Source: Apricaphanius iberus (taxonomy: Eukaryota > Chordata > Actinopteri > Cyprinodontiformes > Aphaniidae). From it: a DNA stretch of 64,000 bases. The DNA lies in assembly GCA_028564705.1 (NCBI GenBank), contig JAPXFQ010002744.1, positions 1,984,001 through 2,048,000 on the forward strand. The letters are read 5' to 3'. Position numbers and translations under genes: made by a program. Positions 1-12,667 of this stretch are shown piece by piece. The first letter of the stretch is position 1. Every line of letters begins with the position of its first letter. The notes under the pieces were generated by a model, which was given only the letters and a program-made list of their open reading frames with translations, had not been told where the DNA came from and searched no databases.

Positions 1-2078
1 GAAGTCAACCCGCTGCTGTTACATCTGAGACAATAGAGCGATTTTCTAACAGTGGCATAATGGTTAACCTACGTAAACCGGCTTATTGGCTCGAGTGTAT
101 TATGTAGTGAAGACAAGTGGTCCATGCAACCATTGTCCAGGGGAATTTAAGACGAAAACATGCAGCAGATGCCACAGTGTCTCATTTCATGCTTGCCAGT
201 TCTCGCCAAGAAAACACAAACAACCGGTTGCATTAAAGTGCGTTGGCACAGCACAGCTGACTGGTTCTTCAGCTTTAGGTAGCTTTTCCTTCAATGAAAT
301 CAAAACAGAACTGAAAGGTCAAGTTATCAGTATATCAGAATATCAGAAAAGTCACGTTAGACTTTAAAGAAAACTTGAGTCAGACAAAAAAGCTTGATTC
401 ATTCATCTCTACTCAAGATCAGTTTCCCATTAATAGAAGGTCAGAAACATTTTGAGTACATCATCACCTGCAAAAGCATCTCAGATTTTGAATATATATG
501 TATAGATATAAAATAAGAGTTTTTTTACATCAACGAAAACAATGGAGACTGTTGGCAAATAGCATGGTGATTCTTACCAATACCTTGGTGTCAGTACTTA
601 AGAGTAGTGATTTGTGAGGCTCATGGATGAGTCCTAGCCTAGAGATCGTTCACTGTACTTAGCTGAACAGTACGGTAAAAGAGCAATATGCATGGATTTG
701 CAGCAAACCATAATTAGATAGAGAAAAGAGATTAAGAAGATATAGTGAACACAATGAAAGTAACATCATTCAGGTGAAAGACCAGCATTTGATAAAATGA
801 TCGGACATGAGAAATATGTTGAGTGTATATTTACTCACTGATTATAATCATCTAAGAGGGCAATTCTACGAACAAATTAAAGTTTCATTACAGCATCATA
901 ACCTAAAAATGTATTACTTTCACAAAAATAAACACACACGCAATGTATACCAAAAGCTCAACAAATAAATGCAGGAATGTTAATAAAAGCAGTCAAACCT
1001 ATACTATCTTAGAACAAAACCACACATGGGAATTCATAAGTAACACATAACAGATTTTATTTTAAAAAACTTGGTGTGGATTAAACTAAAATATGTTGTT
1101 TTTAATAAACCAGCAGAGCATTCTTTTTTATCTTACGCCTAATATATGCCCCATTTGGGAATATGCATTTTTTAAGCTCTTGGCAATAGCATTTCTGGTT
1201 GTTCTGCAGCCTCTATACTCCTGGTTACCCTCCAATGAACTCACTATCGTAGTGTTGCATTCATAAAAAAAGAAAAACAAAAGCAAACATCTGGCAGATT
1301 CTCCGCAAAGACATACCTCTAAATGCAGATGGGCAGTCATCATTAACTTTTCGAACAATCAGAATTGAATGTGCAGCCCCAGTGTGCAAAAAGAACACAT
1401 GAAGATGGGGAAATGGAACATGGAAAAGCAGAAAGAGTTGAGCAGGAAGAACAACAGAAAATGATAAACAGTGGACTATAATCGACTGCAGTCCCAGAAG
1501 TGTGAGCAGGTCTCTCTGTCGGTACTCATCTGTCCTCCTGAGGCTCCACCAAGCCAATAAATTCTCACCCCAGCATTAATATTTTGTGGGACACAAAATA
1601 AAAATGAAAAATGGTGTCCTACTTTTTTTTTGTCATCACAAACATCTGGCTTTTCAACAGGGCTGTGAACAAGCCTGACATCAACCTAGCAGTTCAGGCT
1701 TAAAACTCTAGTCAAACCCTGATTTAATTTCAAATGTCAGCTTTTGGATTTGTTCAATGCAGCTAAGCCAGGAGACTCTGACACATAAGACTGTAACAGC
1801 TGAAAACAAAAAATACTCCAGTAATAAGTTTTTAAAAGCTGAAGTCACTAATAACAGAGTTCAGTAGGCTACACGAGAATGCAAATGGTAATGGCTGAGG
1901 TAATCAGTGAAATGCCTAACCAGGGTGAAACAACATTCTTTTTTTTCCTCTGTAGCAAAAAAAGGTGAAAGCATTTAATGCTTTTTAACAGGCTAGCAAG
2001 ATGTCAGGAAGACATTTTAATGTAGGTAAATGCTGCAGGGATGACATGACGTGCAATATAAATTATATGCCTAAATAT
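1..2078. other. Noncoding stretch, no gene recognised
   Basis: AT-rich sequence with short spurious frames only. If a wasf1-like gene starts near 10 kb on the minus strand, this would be its 5' intron. No repeat with readable boundaries was found. Confidence 0.5.
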
Positions 2079-2502
2079 TAGGGATGCAACGGGACAGGGT
2101 AAAGTACCGGACCGTTCGGTACGCCCTGCACGGGACAATCTGTCCTCCTGTAACGCGGGACTTCGGTACTGCCATTGATTTTGTGTTGGTAGTTACTGCC
2201 GGCCCGACGTTACTAAACTGCGCCGCGCTCCCAGACACAGGTGCAACAACCAGGTCGCTGTTTCCCGCTCTGTTTCCCGCTCTAGCAGCTGGTTGGCATA
2301 GAGACACGTCCTCCTCTCCGCAATGTGCGCATCACTGTGACATTCTGCTTTTGTTCCAAAAAAAAAAAAACATATATATGTTTTGGGATCAAAAAAAGCT
2401 GTCTCTTTCTGCACAAAACATGTACTGAACTGTACCGCGGACCGTGGCCCAAGTACCGAGGTACAGACCATACCGTGGGCTACCTGTACCGTTGCACCCC
2501 TA
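2079..2502. mobile_element. hAT-type nonautonomous element, family A copy 1
   Basis: 424-bp element with terminal inverted repeats TAGGGATGCAACGG and, at the right end, CCGTTGCACCCCTA. It is flanked by a perfect 8-bp target duplication, CTAAATAT, at 2071-2078 and 2503-2510. An 8-bp duplication and this type of terminus indicate the hAT superfamily. The ends are GC-rich with repeated CGGTAC/GTACCG motifs. No transposase is encoded, and the open frames across it are by-products. The ends match the copy at 31553-32112, while the interiors differ. Confidence 0.85.
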
Positions 2503-5455
2503 CTAAATATACAGAGTTAATATCTTTTTGCTTTGGGATGACTGCAAATGCAGACTTCAGATAACAAGCATTCTAACGGCAGACTGGAAAACAAATAAAA
2601 TTTTAAAAATTTCATTTCAGTAATGTTTTACCAGTGGCAAAAAAAATGCATTTGTCCACAGCTGCTGCTATTAAAACTACTTTGCCGTGTAGAAATGCGG
2701 TTTCTTATCGACCTCACCAGAAGATCTTGAAAACTGTTTCACCAGCGTTACACAAGAAGTCCCACCAAATGAATTTACCTGTATTTTAAGCATTAGTGCA
2801 TGGTATAATTGCTAATATTTATTACAGTCCAAGCAGATCTTTGCTTGGATACTTTGACATTGATATGGTGTAACCTGATGTTGCCATGATGATAAATTTG
2901 CAACCCTACCACATACTTACTTTCCACAGACTGCCACATAAATCAATGTATTGCATTATTCCCACTACGACCCCATGTCATTTCAATTAGCTGCATCTAT
3001 TCAAACTTTGCTCAGTGATGGACTGCTCGGCCATTACGAAGGCAGCAGTATTTAGTTTCGTAAAAAAAAAAAAAAAAAAAAAAGCATATAGTAGCGAGTG
3101 GGTAGGTCAGGGGGACGTGAGTTCACAGTCAGATCTCTCAAGGCTGCTACCCTCCGACCTCCGAGGCAATGAATCACAGTTACTCATCCACCATCTTGAG
3201 CTCGGGTCAACGGGAAAAAAGATGCAGCGGGATACGTGTGATGTCACATGCATGATATGCAAACATTCACACATGAGCGAAGACGCACACGGGCGCCCCC
3301 CCATAAGAGACGACGGCAATAGGAGAGGTCAGAATCGGATTCCAGGCGTATTGTGGATGTATGTCAGAGAACTATTGCGTTATCCCTTTCTTACATAACT
3401 CACCCTTACTGTGGGGATGTGCTTCTAAATGAAAGACAGTTATGTAAGTAACTGTTGCATCTCTGAGCATTTCCTATAACTTGTCATGATGGACACAGTG
3501 TTAATCGCCCCTTATTTGATGAAAACATTAAAAAGTAACATTAAAAGTAAAACGCCTTCCCTCCACCCACCTTTCCACTATCAATCGTGTCTTTCCAGTA
3601 CGAAAAGTCTGACCTTCATGAGACCACAGTTGAAACTGAATCATAAAGTTGAATCATTAGCAAAAGGACAGGACACCCAAAAGTAGCTGGTGAATACAGT
3701 AGATTTTCTTGCTGAGGATTTAAGTGAGTTTGTCGTTTCCTGCTAACCATCAAAGGAGAAAGAGGAAGCCTCTGCTTGGCTTTTGTCCAACACAAATCAG
3801 ACGAGCCCCGTACTTGGGGTGTCATACAAAATCCAAAGCATAGCTGGGTTTCTTGCTGTGAACTGCAAATGAACAGCCAAACATTGGCTCCTAATTGAAG
3901 ACGGTAGTTGCCTGAGTGCACAGGCAGTCCTGCTGTGAAACAGTGGACAAACACAATGGGACACTAAGAGACTACATCCTTTCCTGCTCCTCTTCACTTT
4001 TCTCACCACTTTACTATGTGAAGTGGCAGGATTATTTGCTTTGTTTAAAGGCTGTTTGCCCCAATATTTGGCTGCTTTAATTTGCAATTGGCAAACATGT
4101 TGAAGAGAGGGAGTTAAGTGCAGCAACAACCTTAAAGCGTTTAGAAGCAAAGTAAACTCTATAGTAGATGTTGTACCAGAAATAAAAGCGCTTTCTACTT
4201 CAATCTTGTATCGAATTCTTCAACTGGGTTTTTTTCCCTCAAAACATCGTCCTTGCAATCTCTTCTACTGTAACGAAACACAAGAACAAGAGCACAGAAG
4301 AAAATAGTGCTAATGACAAAAACAAAAGAAAAACTCAGTCGGTAATTAAATAAAGATATAAAAAGAGCCTGCAAAAAGAAGGGCTTTAGAAAGCAGATTT
4401 ACATTAATACATTGTATTAGAAAGACAAGCCCTTGAACTTGTATTTATTCATTTGTCAAAGAAATGTGGAATGTGTAAAAGACGACAACAAGCCAAGCAG
4501 AGCTGTGTAAATTCGAATAACATTTCAGCAGGCCACAAGGAATTTTGCCCAGAAATGTAATGTATACGTTAACGTTATGTTGTTGTTTTTAGTTCATATT
4601 AATTTACTGAGGATGTCAAGTGTTCTCGGAATTTTGATCTTGGTTGAAAAAATTCTATTTTTGAGGAAAATGCAATATGAACAAGTTATATACAGCACAA
4701 ATTTTAAGACCCAGATAGCAAAATTAAAGACTTTTTAACGTCTTTTTAAGGTATTATTTTCAAATGCAGAAATTCAATTTTAAGGTTTTTTTTAGACCCT
4801 GTTGGAACCCTGTTTATTGCCTTTAGTGCTTAGTTTTTTTCATGGAAATTAATATAATTATTGTGCGCTAAGAGTCTGAAAGTAGACACTAAATAGGGAA
4901 TTCAGTGGAATAAGGGCATACAGTCTGGAAATACAAATATATATTCCATGCTTTTATTTTCCCTTTTCCAGATGCATTCAGCCCTGAAATCAACTTTCAG
5001 GCTTTTCCACACCATCTAAGAATCCTTCAATCTTCCAAAGTACGTGATCAATTAGTGCATTTGTCAACATGTTCCTGTATGAATTCCAGTAATCTTGTAC
5101 CCCACAGACCAGCAGTAGTTCGTAATCAGCAGCAGCGATGTTCACCTATACCTCACGCTGACCCTGTCAACACCTTTGCGAAGCATGACAAGAGACCGCA
5201 GTGACCATGGCTCACAAGAGATTTGGGAAGGAGAACTGGAAAACAAGACAATGCAAACAGAGAAAGAAGAGAGTCGATATACAGGAACATAATCCAGTCC
5301 ATTTTTTTTACCATGCTGCTGGAGCTCAATGTTTTGCCTAAGTTTGAATATTCAAATCGATTCTCGGCACAAAGAAGCTCTGAAAGCATGTCAAAATAAA
5401 GTCAGCAAGCAGCAGTTACACATAACAAACAAACTAGAAAATGGAACCACTTGGA

Positions 5456-5479
5456 GGGGGGGGGGGGGGGGGGGGGGGG
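5456..5479 (+). repeat. Poly(G) homopolymer, 24 nt
   Basis: An uninterrupted run of 24 G follows ttgga and precedes caagg. Its length may be inaccurate in the assembly; it could form G-quadruplex or triplex structures. Confidence 0.95.
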
Positions 5480-6920
5480 CAAGGAGACCACTCTAAAACT
5501 CAAACAACATCCAAATACAGAATCTGAGACACGCCTATGACAGCTGAAAGGCTCCGTGTATTTTAGTCATCCATGGAGCAAATCAATGCTGTATTGTCTC
5601 CAGAAAGGCATCAGACTACATTTACCTGAGTGTACACATGACACCAGGGGAGTGGCTTCAACAACCTGTAGTCTACTTTATTGTGTAGCTCACTTTGCCT
5701 TCCATCTGACAGTTTTGGCCCAGTTAGTCACAGGACAGAGGCGCTCAGCCTCCCAAATTACTACCAGTCACAGAATGACAATGAGCGAGGGACGAGGTAT
5801 TCAGTTTGCCCCATGCAGTCATGAGCTTCTTCAAGATGAAGAGTAAGACTTCTTAAAAATATATACGCCAACTCAGCATAATTTTTATCAAATCCGTAGT
5901 TCTATTTTTTAAATGTTACTTTTTGTCATAAGCTGTTAAAAAAAAAAACGTTAAATTTGCAGTCTAAAAAAAAGAAGGGAACATATTCTTTAAAGCTTTT
6001 CCTTCCCTTTCCCCAAGCTGCAACTGGCAGATATGAAATCCAGCTAAAGGAAGAAAAATAATTTCCATAACTCAATTGAACCTCCAGTGAGGCTTTGAAT
6101 GACTGACCCTTTGGAAGCATCTGTGGTCCAGCTTGTTAACATCTAAAAAGAGCATGGATCTACTGCACATGTTGGCAAAAATAGGTGAAACAGAACAATC
6201 AAACAAAATACAGCGTCAATAAGATATTTTCAGCTAAAAACAAAAGGAGAAGAGACAGATATTGATGATGGGGTATGAGGGGTTATACACTGCTGAGAGG
6301 TCGCTCTGATCCCATTTGAGACATTTTGTCTTTTAGCCACGTTTGAAAGAGACAGAGACAGTCAAGCAATTCCTTTTTAGAGATACCCTGTCAACTCATT
6401 TGAAGAGCCTGTCAGCACCCTCTCTTCCTCTGAGCGAGAACTTGAAACAGAGAGGATAAAGAGACAAACTGGCTACTGTACAAGACGTGAGAAAAAGATA
6501 AAGCTGACTACAAGGCTGCAGAGAAAATGACAATTTTTCGCTAAACCAAACAGCTATACGCATTAAAAGCAAAGATTCTGATGGTGAATTATGCCAGTAA
6601 AAAAGTGGATGACGCTTACATTTTCTATTTCTCCCTATTATACAACTACCCTAGATTTTTTTTTATACTTTAAGTAAATTCTAAAATGTCTTAATAAAAG
6701 TGGAAAAAGGCAAGATATTAGGTTTTAAAAAGATTTAAAAGGTGTATGATGACCACTGCCATCTTGGGAAGTGTAAAGGACCACCATTAGGTACAGTCCA
6801 TTGCAAAACCATGCTGTTTATTCTTTTCTGTGAATTTGCAATTTTTTTGGAGTATATGTCACTACCGGCTACGCACATTTAAAGACTGAAAATTTTGCAA
6901 ATTCTTCTTTGCAACACAGG

Positions 6921-6944
6921 TACATATATATATATATATATATT
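6921..6944. repeat. (TA)n dinucleotide repeat
   Basis: About 11 TA units in noncoding DNA. Confidence 0.9.
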
Positions 6945-9453
6945 GTTTCTCTTGACAAAAGACGAGATGTACTGAGTGTCAGACTAACAGTTGTCCAGAC
7001 ACAGGTGAAGATTTCCTAGTAAAGAGTCGCCTGATTGGAAACCGATTTCACAGAAATTCAAGCAAAAGGATGTCCAACAAAGTACATGCATAGAAACAAA
7101 CATTTTCAGAAGCCTGGCAATTCTAGTTAAAATATATATTTTTTGATTGATATAATGTAATATAATTTTTTTTCAAATACACTGAAATTCCTTTTTACTT
7201 AATTCTGAAAATCGCAATCTAAATTACAAGAAATACAGTCTTGAAAAATAGTACTTTATGAGTAAGGATCATTTATATGTTTCTCTATCTGAAATGGGTG
7301 ACAAAAAACTGTTGAACCTTTTCATTACATATTTACATTTTTTTCCACTGTGCTTGAAGGTAAGAAAGCATGCAAAAGGACTAAATCCTATTTTGATGAA
7401 GTATGTTAGAAAAAAGGGAGGAACAGCACAGAAACTCTATCTTTGCCTCCTCCCACTTAACTCTTGGGAGTTTGTAGATACAGCAGTAGTAATATACAAC
7501 GAGCACCAGTCAGTCAGGCTAAACCGTGCACTGGTGTCTCTCTGTCAGACCAGTTCAGTCAGCGGACAGAAACTGCATTATCGAGCTGTGGGCTTGGCCA
7601 AGAGGAGGAACAATAGCTCCTGTGTGCTGGACCCTTGGGAGCATCCAAGCAGCTGGGAGATACGAGGTCCGTCTGTGGCTCCACTAAATGCCACGTAAAT
7701 GGGAACTGCAACGTCGCTCTCTTTGGCTTCACCAGAATCCCTGGCACACCTTCTGCTCTTTTAATCATCATACTTTTCACCCCCACCCCAAATCTCAGTA
7801 CATGCTCTGTCATTCTCTGCCTACTAGTTTGCGCCTCCCTTATCACCCCACCAATGCCTCAGGAGAGAGAGATACAAAGGAGAAAGACAGAAAAGGAAAG
7901 AGAGCTCTGGGTTGCATGAGAAAACCAGAGACTGGCAGAGGATCAGAGCAATGTCAACAAACAAGAGAAGTCCAAAAAGCCTCCACAGGAGGCTTGCCAA
8001 AACCGTTGTCTCACAAAGGAGGTTGCCAGCCTTGCGAGAATTTCATATCTCAAAGCAAAAAGTTCACAGGAAGGATCAGATAAACATGGGAACAGTTCTG
8101 CTCTGTTGTGGGAATGCACCTCCAGAGTGAAATGGGTTTCAGTGCATCTAAACGTATTTTTGTGGCACCAGGATACCAGAGCAGAGCGTCATTTAACAAT
8201 ATCAGAGCTGATTGGGAGCGATTATGGTGTCTGCAAGCCACTTTTACATCCAACCAACATGATGAGTATTCCAATCACATTCTCCTCTCAAAGGCACACG
8301 TCTTTTACCCCATTTTTATTGCTGATATTGATGAGGTGTTTAAAATGTAATACCTCATGTCTTCTGAGAATTTCAAAAGATGATCTGAGCTGAATAACCG
8401 GATTATTAAATAACCAAGTCACCGAAATGAGTTCTTGCATATCACATTTGATCATAATCTCAGCAACAAAGAAAAACCTTGACTGTTTCAGTTCATAGGA
8501 GACAGGCTTGCCCACCTGATCCATTGTTCTAAGCAGTAGGACACTCAGGCATCTGTCTAAAGGAAGATTATTCATTCATTCATTAAAATTTATATAACTA
8601 AAACGAAAGAATACTCCACACAGGCTGTTTTTACTCTAAAATATTATGAACAAACTGTCAAACAGGTGTTTTAGCCTGTAAGATAACGTTTAATTGGAAA
8701 GTTAAAAAAAAAAAAAGAAATACTTGATAATTATAGGTTTCACACGAAAAGCAACGTATCATTTTATACGCTACATAGTGATGACAGTTGCTTAAACTTT
8801 TTTTTGTGAAACCTTCATTCTACACTTGCACTACCTTCAATACCTATACTAAAAAGTTATTTTTCTCTAAAACACAGCCCATTCCAATCCTAAACTTAAA
8901 CCTCTCTAAATATGCATCCTCCTAGATCAACTCAAAACACATCACTTTGTCTTTGCCAAATGGGCTTTGTTAGGAAAATATTTGATTGTACTTCGGGCGA
9001 AATGCAGAGACTACACTTTTTGTAAAAGCTTTGATAACCACTGAAATATAATTTACACCAACAAAACAACAAAAACATTGAAAGGGCACATTTTGTGTGC
9101 TCTTGGGCGCACCCTGTTGGTTTTGTCGGCTCTAAGCAGCTGCCTAGTTCACATGTGCATCAAGCTGGCTCTGATTTACATGCAGCACTCCAATGCTTGA
9201 ATTAACATGCTTCAGGAGATATTCTTAGGGGTTTTAAAGTGAAAACTACAAATGGCCAAATCAACTGGATCATGCAGGTCAAATAATATCTCAAAGTTGT
9301 ACGACAGAAGAAAATAAACGCACAGAAGTCACGCAAGGACTTGGTTCAATGCGCCTACTTTTCTTGTCGCACTTTTAAATAGTACAAAGACGGTTTCATA
9401 TTTCAGAAACCACGACTTTTCTCTCTCTCTCTCTTCAGCGGGCAGCAACCTAC

Positions 9454-9800
9454 CATCCCCCCAAGACAGTGTGCAGACTGAGCAGGCTTGGAGAAAGACC
9501 CCGGCCCCACATCGCGGAGAAATTCATTCCCAGTGGTTTGACTTCACCGCTCTGAAACTCTCCATCCACCATTCCCCGGTCACTGACATACCAGCTGGCG
9601 TATGAATATAAATAAACCATGGATGCTTCAATCCTACATCTGGTAATTTGCAGGGCATCGTAAATATTTGTTCTCCGGGTTTCTTGCCAATAATTCCTCA
9701 GACTGTACATATATGTCAAGACACACTGCTGCAGTGGGCGCTCATGCAGATGTGCCGCTGTAATTGATGACCGAGCAGTCTTTTTTTATATAGGCTACAT
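9454..9800 (-). promoter_or_regulatory. Candidate TATA-driven alternative first exon, minus strand
   Basis: On the minus strand a TATA-like CCTATATAAAAAAA sits near 9785-9797. About 300 nt of more GC-balanced sequence follow, then a donor-like GGATG|GTAGGT at 9454/9453. The open frame across it resembles no protein I know. It could be an alternative noncoding first exon of the same upstream minus-strand gene as the 10.1-10.6 kb promoter. Confidence 0.25.
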
Positions 9801-10120
9801 GAATTTGACCTTTATTTAAACGTTAGAAACGCATTTTGTACTTTTTCTTTTGGATAATTTGATGACTTTGGAAACCCATTAATGTCATGTTATCACCACT
9901 ATGCTGGGTTAATGTTGGGAGTCACTTGCAGAGGAGTGTTGAATTACCAAGACCGTTATTAGTCTAGCTGCTCCAGTTTGGGTCTAATGTTACAACATGG
10001 TGACTCTTTTCAGAGGCAGTAAGTTGAGCTGAATAGCGCTAAGATACGATACGCGGCATGCAAATTTGTTAAAGTAGGATTTTAAAGTGGCTGCGGTAGT
10101 ACACGACGTACAAACATTAC

Positions 10121-10625
10121 CTGATAGGTTGGATAAATTCTCACTTATTTGCTTTCCATCCTCACGGAGCTGCGGAGCTTGCCACAGAATCCAAGTATTT
10201 AAATCCCCGGGTCAGATCCATGGCTGCACCGTCTCTGATATCAAATGCGCTCCTGCTGGAAGAGGCGGCGGCGCAGAACAATCCAGGCACTTTTTTTTTC
10301 CTGCAAAGGGTTTCTTTGGTCAAATATTGCTTAATCTGACATAAAATATGTTCCGGTTCACCAAAATGCAAATGTCCTAACAAGGAGCCATTTTCAAGTT
10401 GAATCCCGTGCGAACGGAGGGTTTGACGGCAAAGTAAGGAGAGTTGTGTTAGGTTTGTTTGGAGGAGAATGTCCCTGCAACAATCAGCGCTGATGGTACG
10501 AGCCACTCCATTGTTGGGGCGAGAGACAGCGTCCCATGCTGATGTGTGATCGTGGGAGGCTCGCGGACAGAGAGCATTGGCTAAAGTGCGGAATCGTCAT
10601 ACTGCGCTGTCCAATGGTCCAATAC
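10121..10625 (-). promoter_or_regulatory. Promoter and candidate noncoding first exon of a minus-strand gene (possibly wasf1)
   Basis: CpG-containing island in AT-rich surroundings. CCAAT motifs lie at 10611-10615 and 10619-10623, with an inverted one (ATTGG) at 10576-10580, and there is a CRE half-site-like TGACG near 10595. On the minus strand a splice donor, CTATCAG|GTAATG, is at 10121/10120. No convincing reading frame is present, so any exon here would be 5' UTR. In human 6q21, WASF1 starts head-to-head with CDC40 and has noncoding 5' exons, which makes wasf1 the leading candidate. The gene identity is inference from synteny only. Confidence 0.35.
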
Positions 10626-10710
10626 TGTACTCTTTATTCATCTCATATTTCACTGTTTATGTATAAACACCTATTCGTAAAACCGTGATTTGATAAACAC
10701 TTTACTTGGT

Positions 10711-10713
10711 ATA

Positions 10714-10760
<47 letters not shown>
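10711..10760. repeat. (TA)n dinucleotide repeat
   Basis: TA repeat with a single TATG interruption near its left end. It produces spurious Ile-Tyr reading frames. Confidence 0.93.
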
Positions 10761-11076
10761 TGATATGTTGCACAGGACCTAGACTACATCCTATTGAGTC
10801 AGGTACAAATTCATTTGAACTAAAACAAATTTACAATGTATACACAAACAATTTTTTTTTTTTTTACTACGGACCATCATTTGTGGAAGTGACATTGATT
10901 AGAGTTAAATAAATCATTAAATAGTGGTATAAACTTCAGCAATCTTCAAGAAGGACCCAATAAAAAAGGCCTATTCGTTTATTAAATTTATAATAAAAGA
11001 CAGAAAAAAGTGGTGTAAGGAATTGATTGTGTATACGTGTGCCAGGGAATTTGATCTCCTGGAGTTTCAACTAAGG

Positions 11077-11393
11077 CCATGATTTTCAAACTGTGGTACA
11101 CGTACCACCATTGGTACGTAAGGTCTCCATCGTGGTACTTGAAGGAAAGCTCGACATCTTTTTTGAAAATGAAATCAATTAAAAAATGTACCATTCACAC
11201 ACAGCGTGGCTGTGGCTGGCAACAATTACCAATAAATAATTATTTTTTTAGGAGTAAGCCTCCTTTGTTAATTGCCTATAGTTAAAACTGTAAGCCTTCT
11301 CTACTGTATGCTTAGGCTGGTCATGGTATTGGTACTTGGAGAGCTCGGCACTTTCTCGGGTGGTACCCACTGTAAAACGTTTGAGAAATACTG
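11077..11393. mobile_element. Charlie-like hAT nonautonomous element
   Basis: 317-bp element with ends related to TTCTCAAAC-GTGGTAC, typical of Charlie-like hAT termini: left tttTCAAACTGTGGTAC, right GTAAAACGTTTGAGAAATACTG. The flanks AACTAAGG (11069-11076) and AACTATGG (11394-11401) agree at 7 of 8 positions, as expected for an aged target duplication. It lies between the candidate upstream promoter and cdc40. Confidence 0.7.
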
Positions 11394-12183
11394 AACTATG
11401 GCATTTAGTACAGGTAGGCCTATGTAATAAAGAAAGACTGAGAGGACTCCAGAGAATTACCAAAAGAGGTGAGATTTTTGCTCTTTCCTCTTTGAACATG
11501 CTATTCACACATAGGCCTATAATTATAATGATGATGCTGAATATTGCCACTATTGCTGTCAATATTGGTTTGATATGTTAAAAATGAAAAAAGTAAAGCA
11601 AACAAAAGTAAAAAAATGTTATTGCTGTCACTTATTCTAATATTTTTTTCATCAAAGTATTGCCGTGCCATGTAGAGATTTATAACTTCACAACCCAAGT
11701 CCCTAATAGTCTTTGAGGACCCTTTACTTGCTCTGAGTGAGGACTTTTACATTTTGAGTCCTTAGGTGTAACACAGTTGTGGCCCCCCCCTCCCGACAAA
11801 AATTGTAGTTTATTGTTACACCGCTGCATATATTTGCAATCTTTCCCAAATCACTACCACCTAAATCACTACTTTTCTACCCAACTGCGACAGAGAGAGG
11901 TTCAGGAAATCATTCCTCCTATTTGCATTGACACTTTAAAACTCCTCACTGTGTGGGAGGTAGGCCTAATGATTAGTACTATTATCTCTATTTTTTTTTT
12001 TTTTTTACTTTAATAACAACTGTATCTTGTTGGATACACTGCTACTTCTTCTTCAATCATTGTGTGTTGGTCCTACATGTGTGTAGATTTAGCTTATTTC
12101 TTTACTTGAACACTTTCTTGTGTGTGTAAGTTTTAATTGTGTTTTTGAGTGCTGCTGCTGCAACAAGAAAGTGTTCCTTTATG

Positions 12184-12262
<79 letters not shown>

Positions 12263-12299
12263 CCTACCTACCTACCTACCTACCTACCTACCTACCTAC

Positions 12300-12382
<83 letters not shown>
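12184..12382. repeat. Compound tetranucleotide microsatellite (CTAT)n(CTAC)n(CTAT)n
   Basis: About 199 bp of CTAT units with a central block of about ten CTAC units (12260-12300). It lies some 290 bp upstream of the cdc40 ATG. All three forward frames are open (Leu-Ser-Ile-Tyr repeats), an artefact of the period. Such a tract is expected to be length-polymorphic. Confidence 0.97.
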
Positions 12383-12589
12383 ACATTGTGGTCACATTGA
12401 TCAATAGCTGTGGATGTTTGCATTTTTTTAAGCCAATATAGATTGAAAGGCCTACTTACGTTGTGAAAATTGCCATTGAAACTAAATTTGCAGACAATAA
12501 ATCATCGTTAATTTTCCACGTTCCACTTTCAATAACTTTGTGAAGGAACCCAACGACTTTTCACCTGATAATTTTGGGAATAAAAATTT

Positions 12590-12667
12590 GCTCTTTATTT
12601 CTGCTTGCATTCTCTCAGCGGATGTCCCGCCTCTTGCTTCCGTTGACTTGACTTCACAACATCCAAC
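12590..12667 (+). promoter_or_regulatory. cdc40: cdc40 5' UTR / core promoter region
   Basis: Short moderately GC-rich segment directly before the cdc40 ATG. It contains an ETS-like CTTCCG (gcttccgttg) and a pyrimidine-rich stretch, and has no TATA box, as expected of a housekeeping gene. The ATG context is CAACATGT, so the -3 base is a pyrimidine-flanked A (aacATG). The exact start of transcription cannot be read from the sequence. Confidence 0.45.

Larger units (their letters stand above)
2503..9453. other. Noncoding stretch, no gene recognised
   Basis: Probably intronic or intergenic DNA upstream of the candidate first exons. It holds a poly(A) run (about 3062-3083), a 24-nt poly(G) run (5456-5479), a TA dinucleotide run (about 6921-6943) and many AT-rich tracts. 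The GC-richer piece 3090-3380 and the segment 7500-7900 have open frames but no recognisable protein. Confidence 0.5.

Noticed and set aside
86..367. 93-codon plus-strand frame at the left edge
   Set aside because: It starts at a non-ATG codon and has no recognisable domain or adjacent splice context. Cys/His spacing suggested a zinc finger at first, but no standard pattern fits.
2071..2564. Several open frames on both strands, some resembling a small protein
   Set aside because: They lie inside the hAT family A element and its GC-rich ends; the second copy does not preserve the frames through its interior.
1..9453. Coding exons of WASF1 on the minus strand
   Set aside because: No frame matched the WAVE homology N-terminus or the proline-rich and VCA parts. 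If wasf1 is the neighbour, its coding exons lie left of this window.
10162..10506. 114-codon minus-strand frame over the CpG-rich promoter segment
   Set aside because: Low-complexity residues, no known domain, and non-ATG-type context. It is better explained as a noncoding first exon and promoter.
12120..12441. Three overlapping forward frames with Tyr-Leu-Ser-Ile repeats
   Set aside because: They are translations of the CTAT/CTAC microsatellite. A 4-bp period with no stop keeps all three forward frames open.
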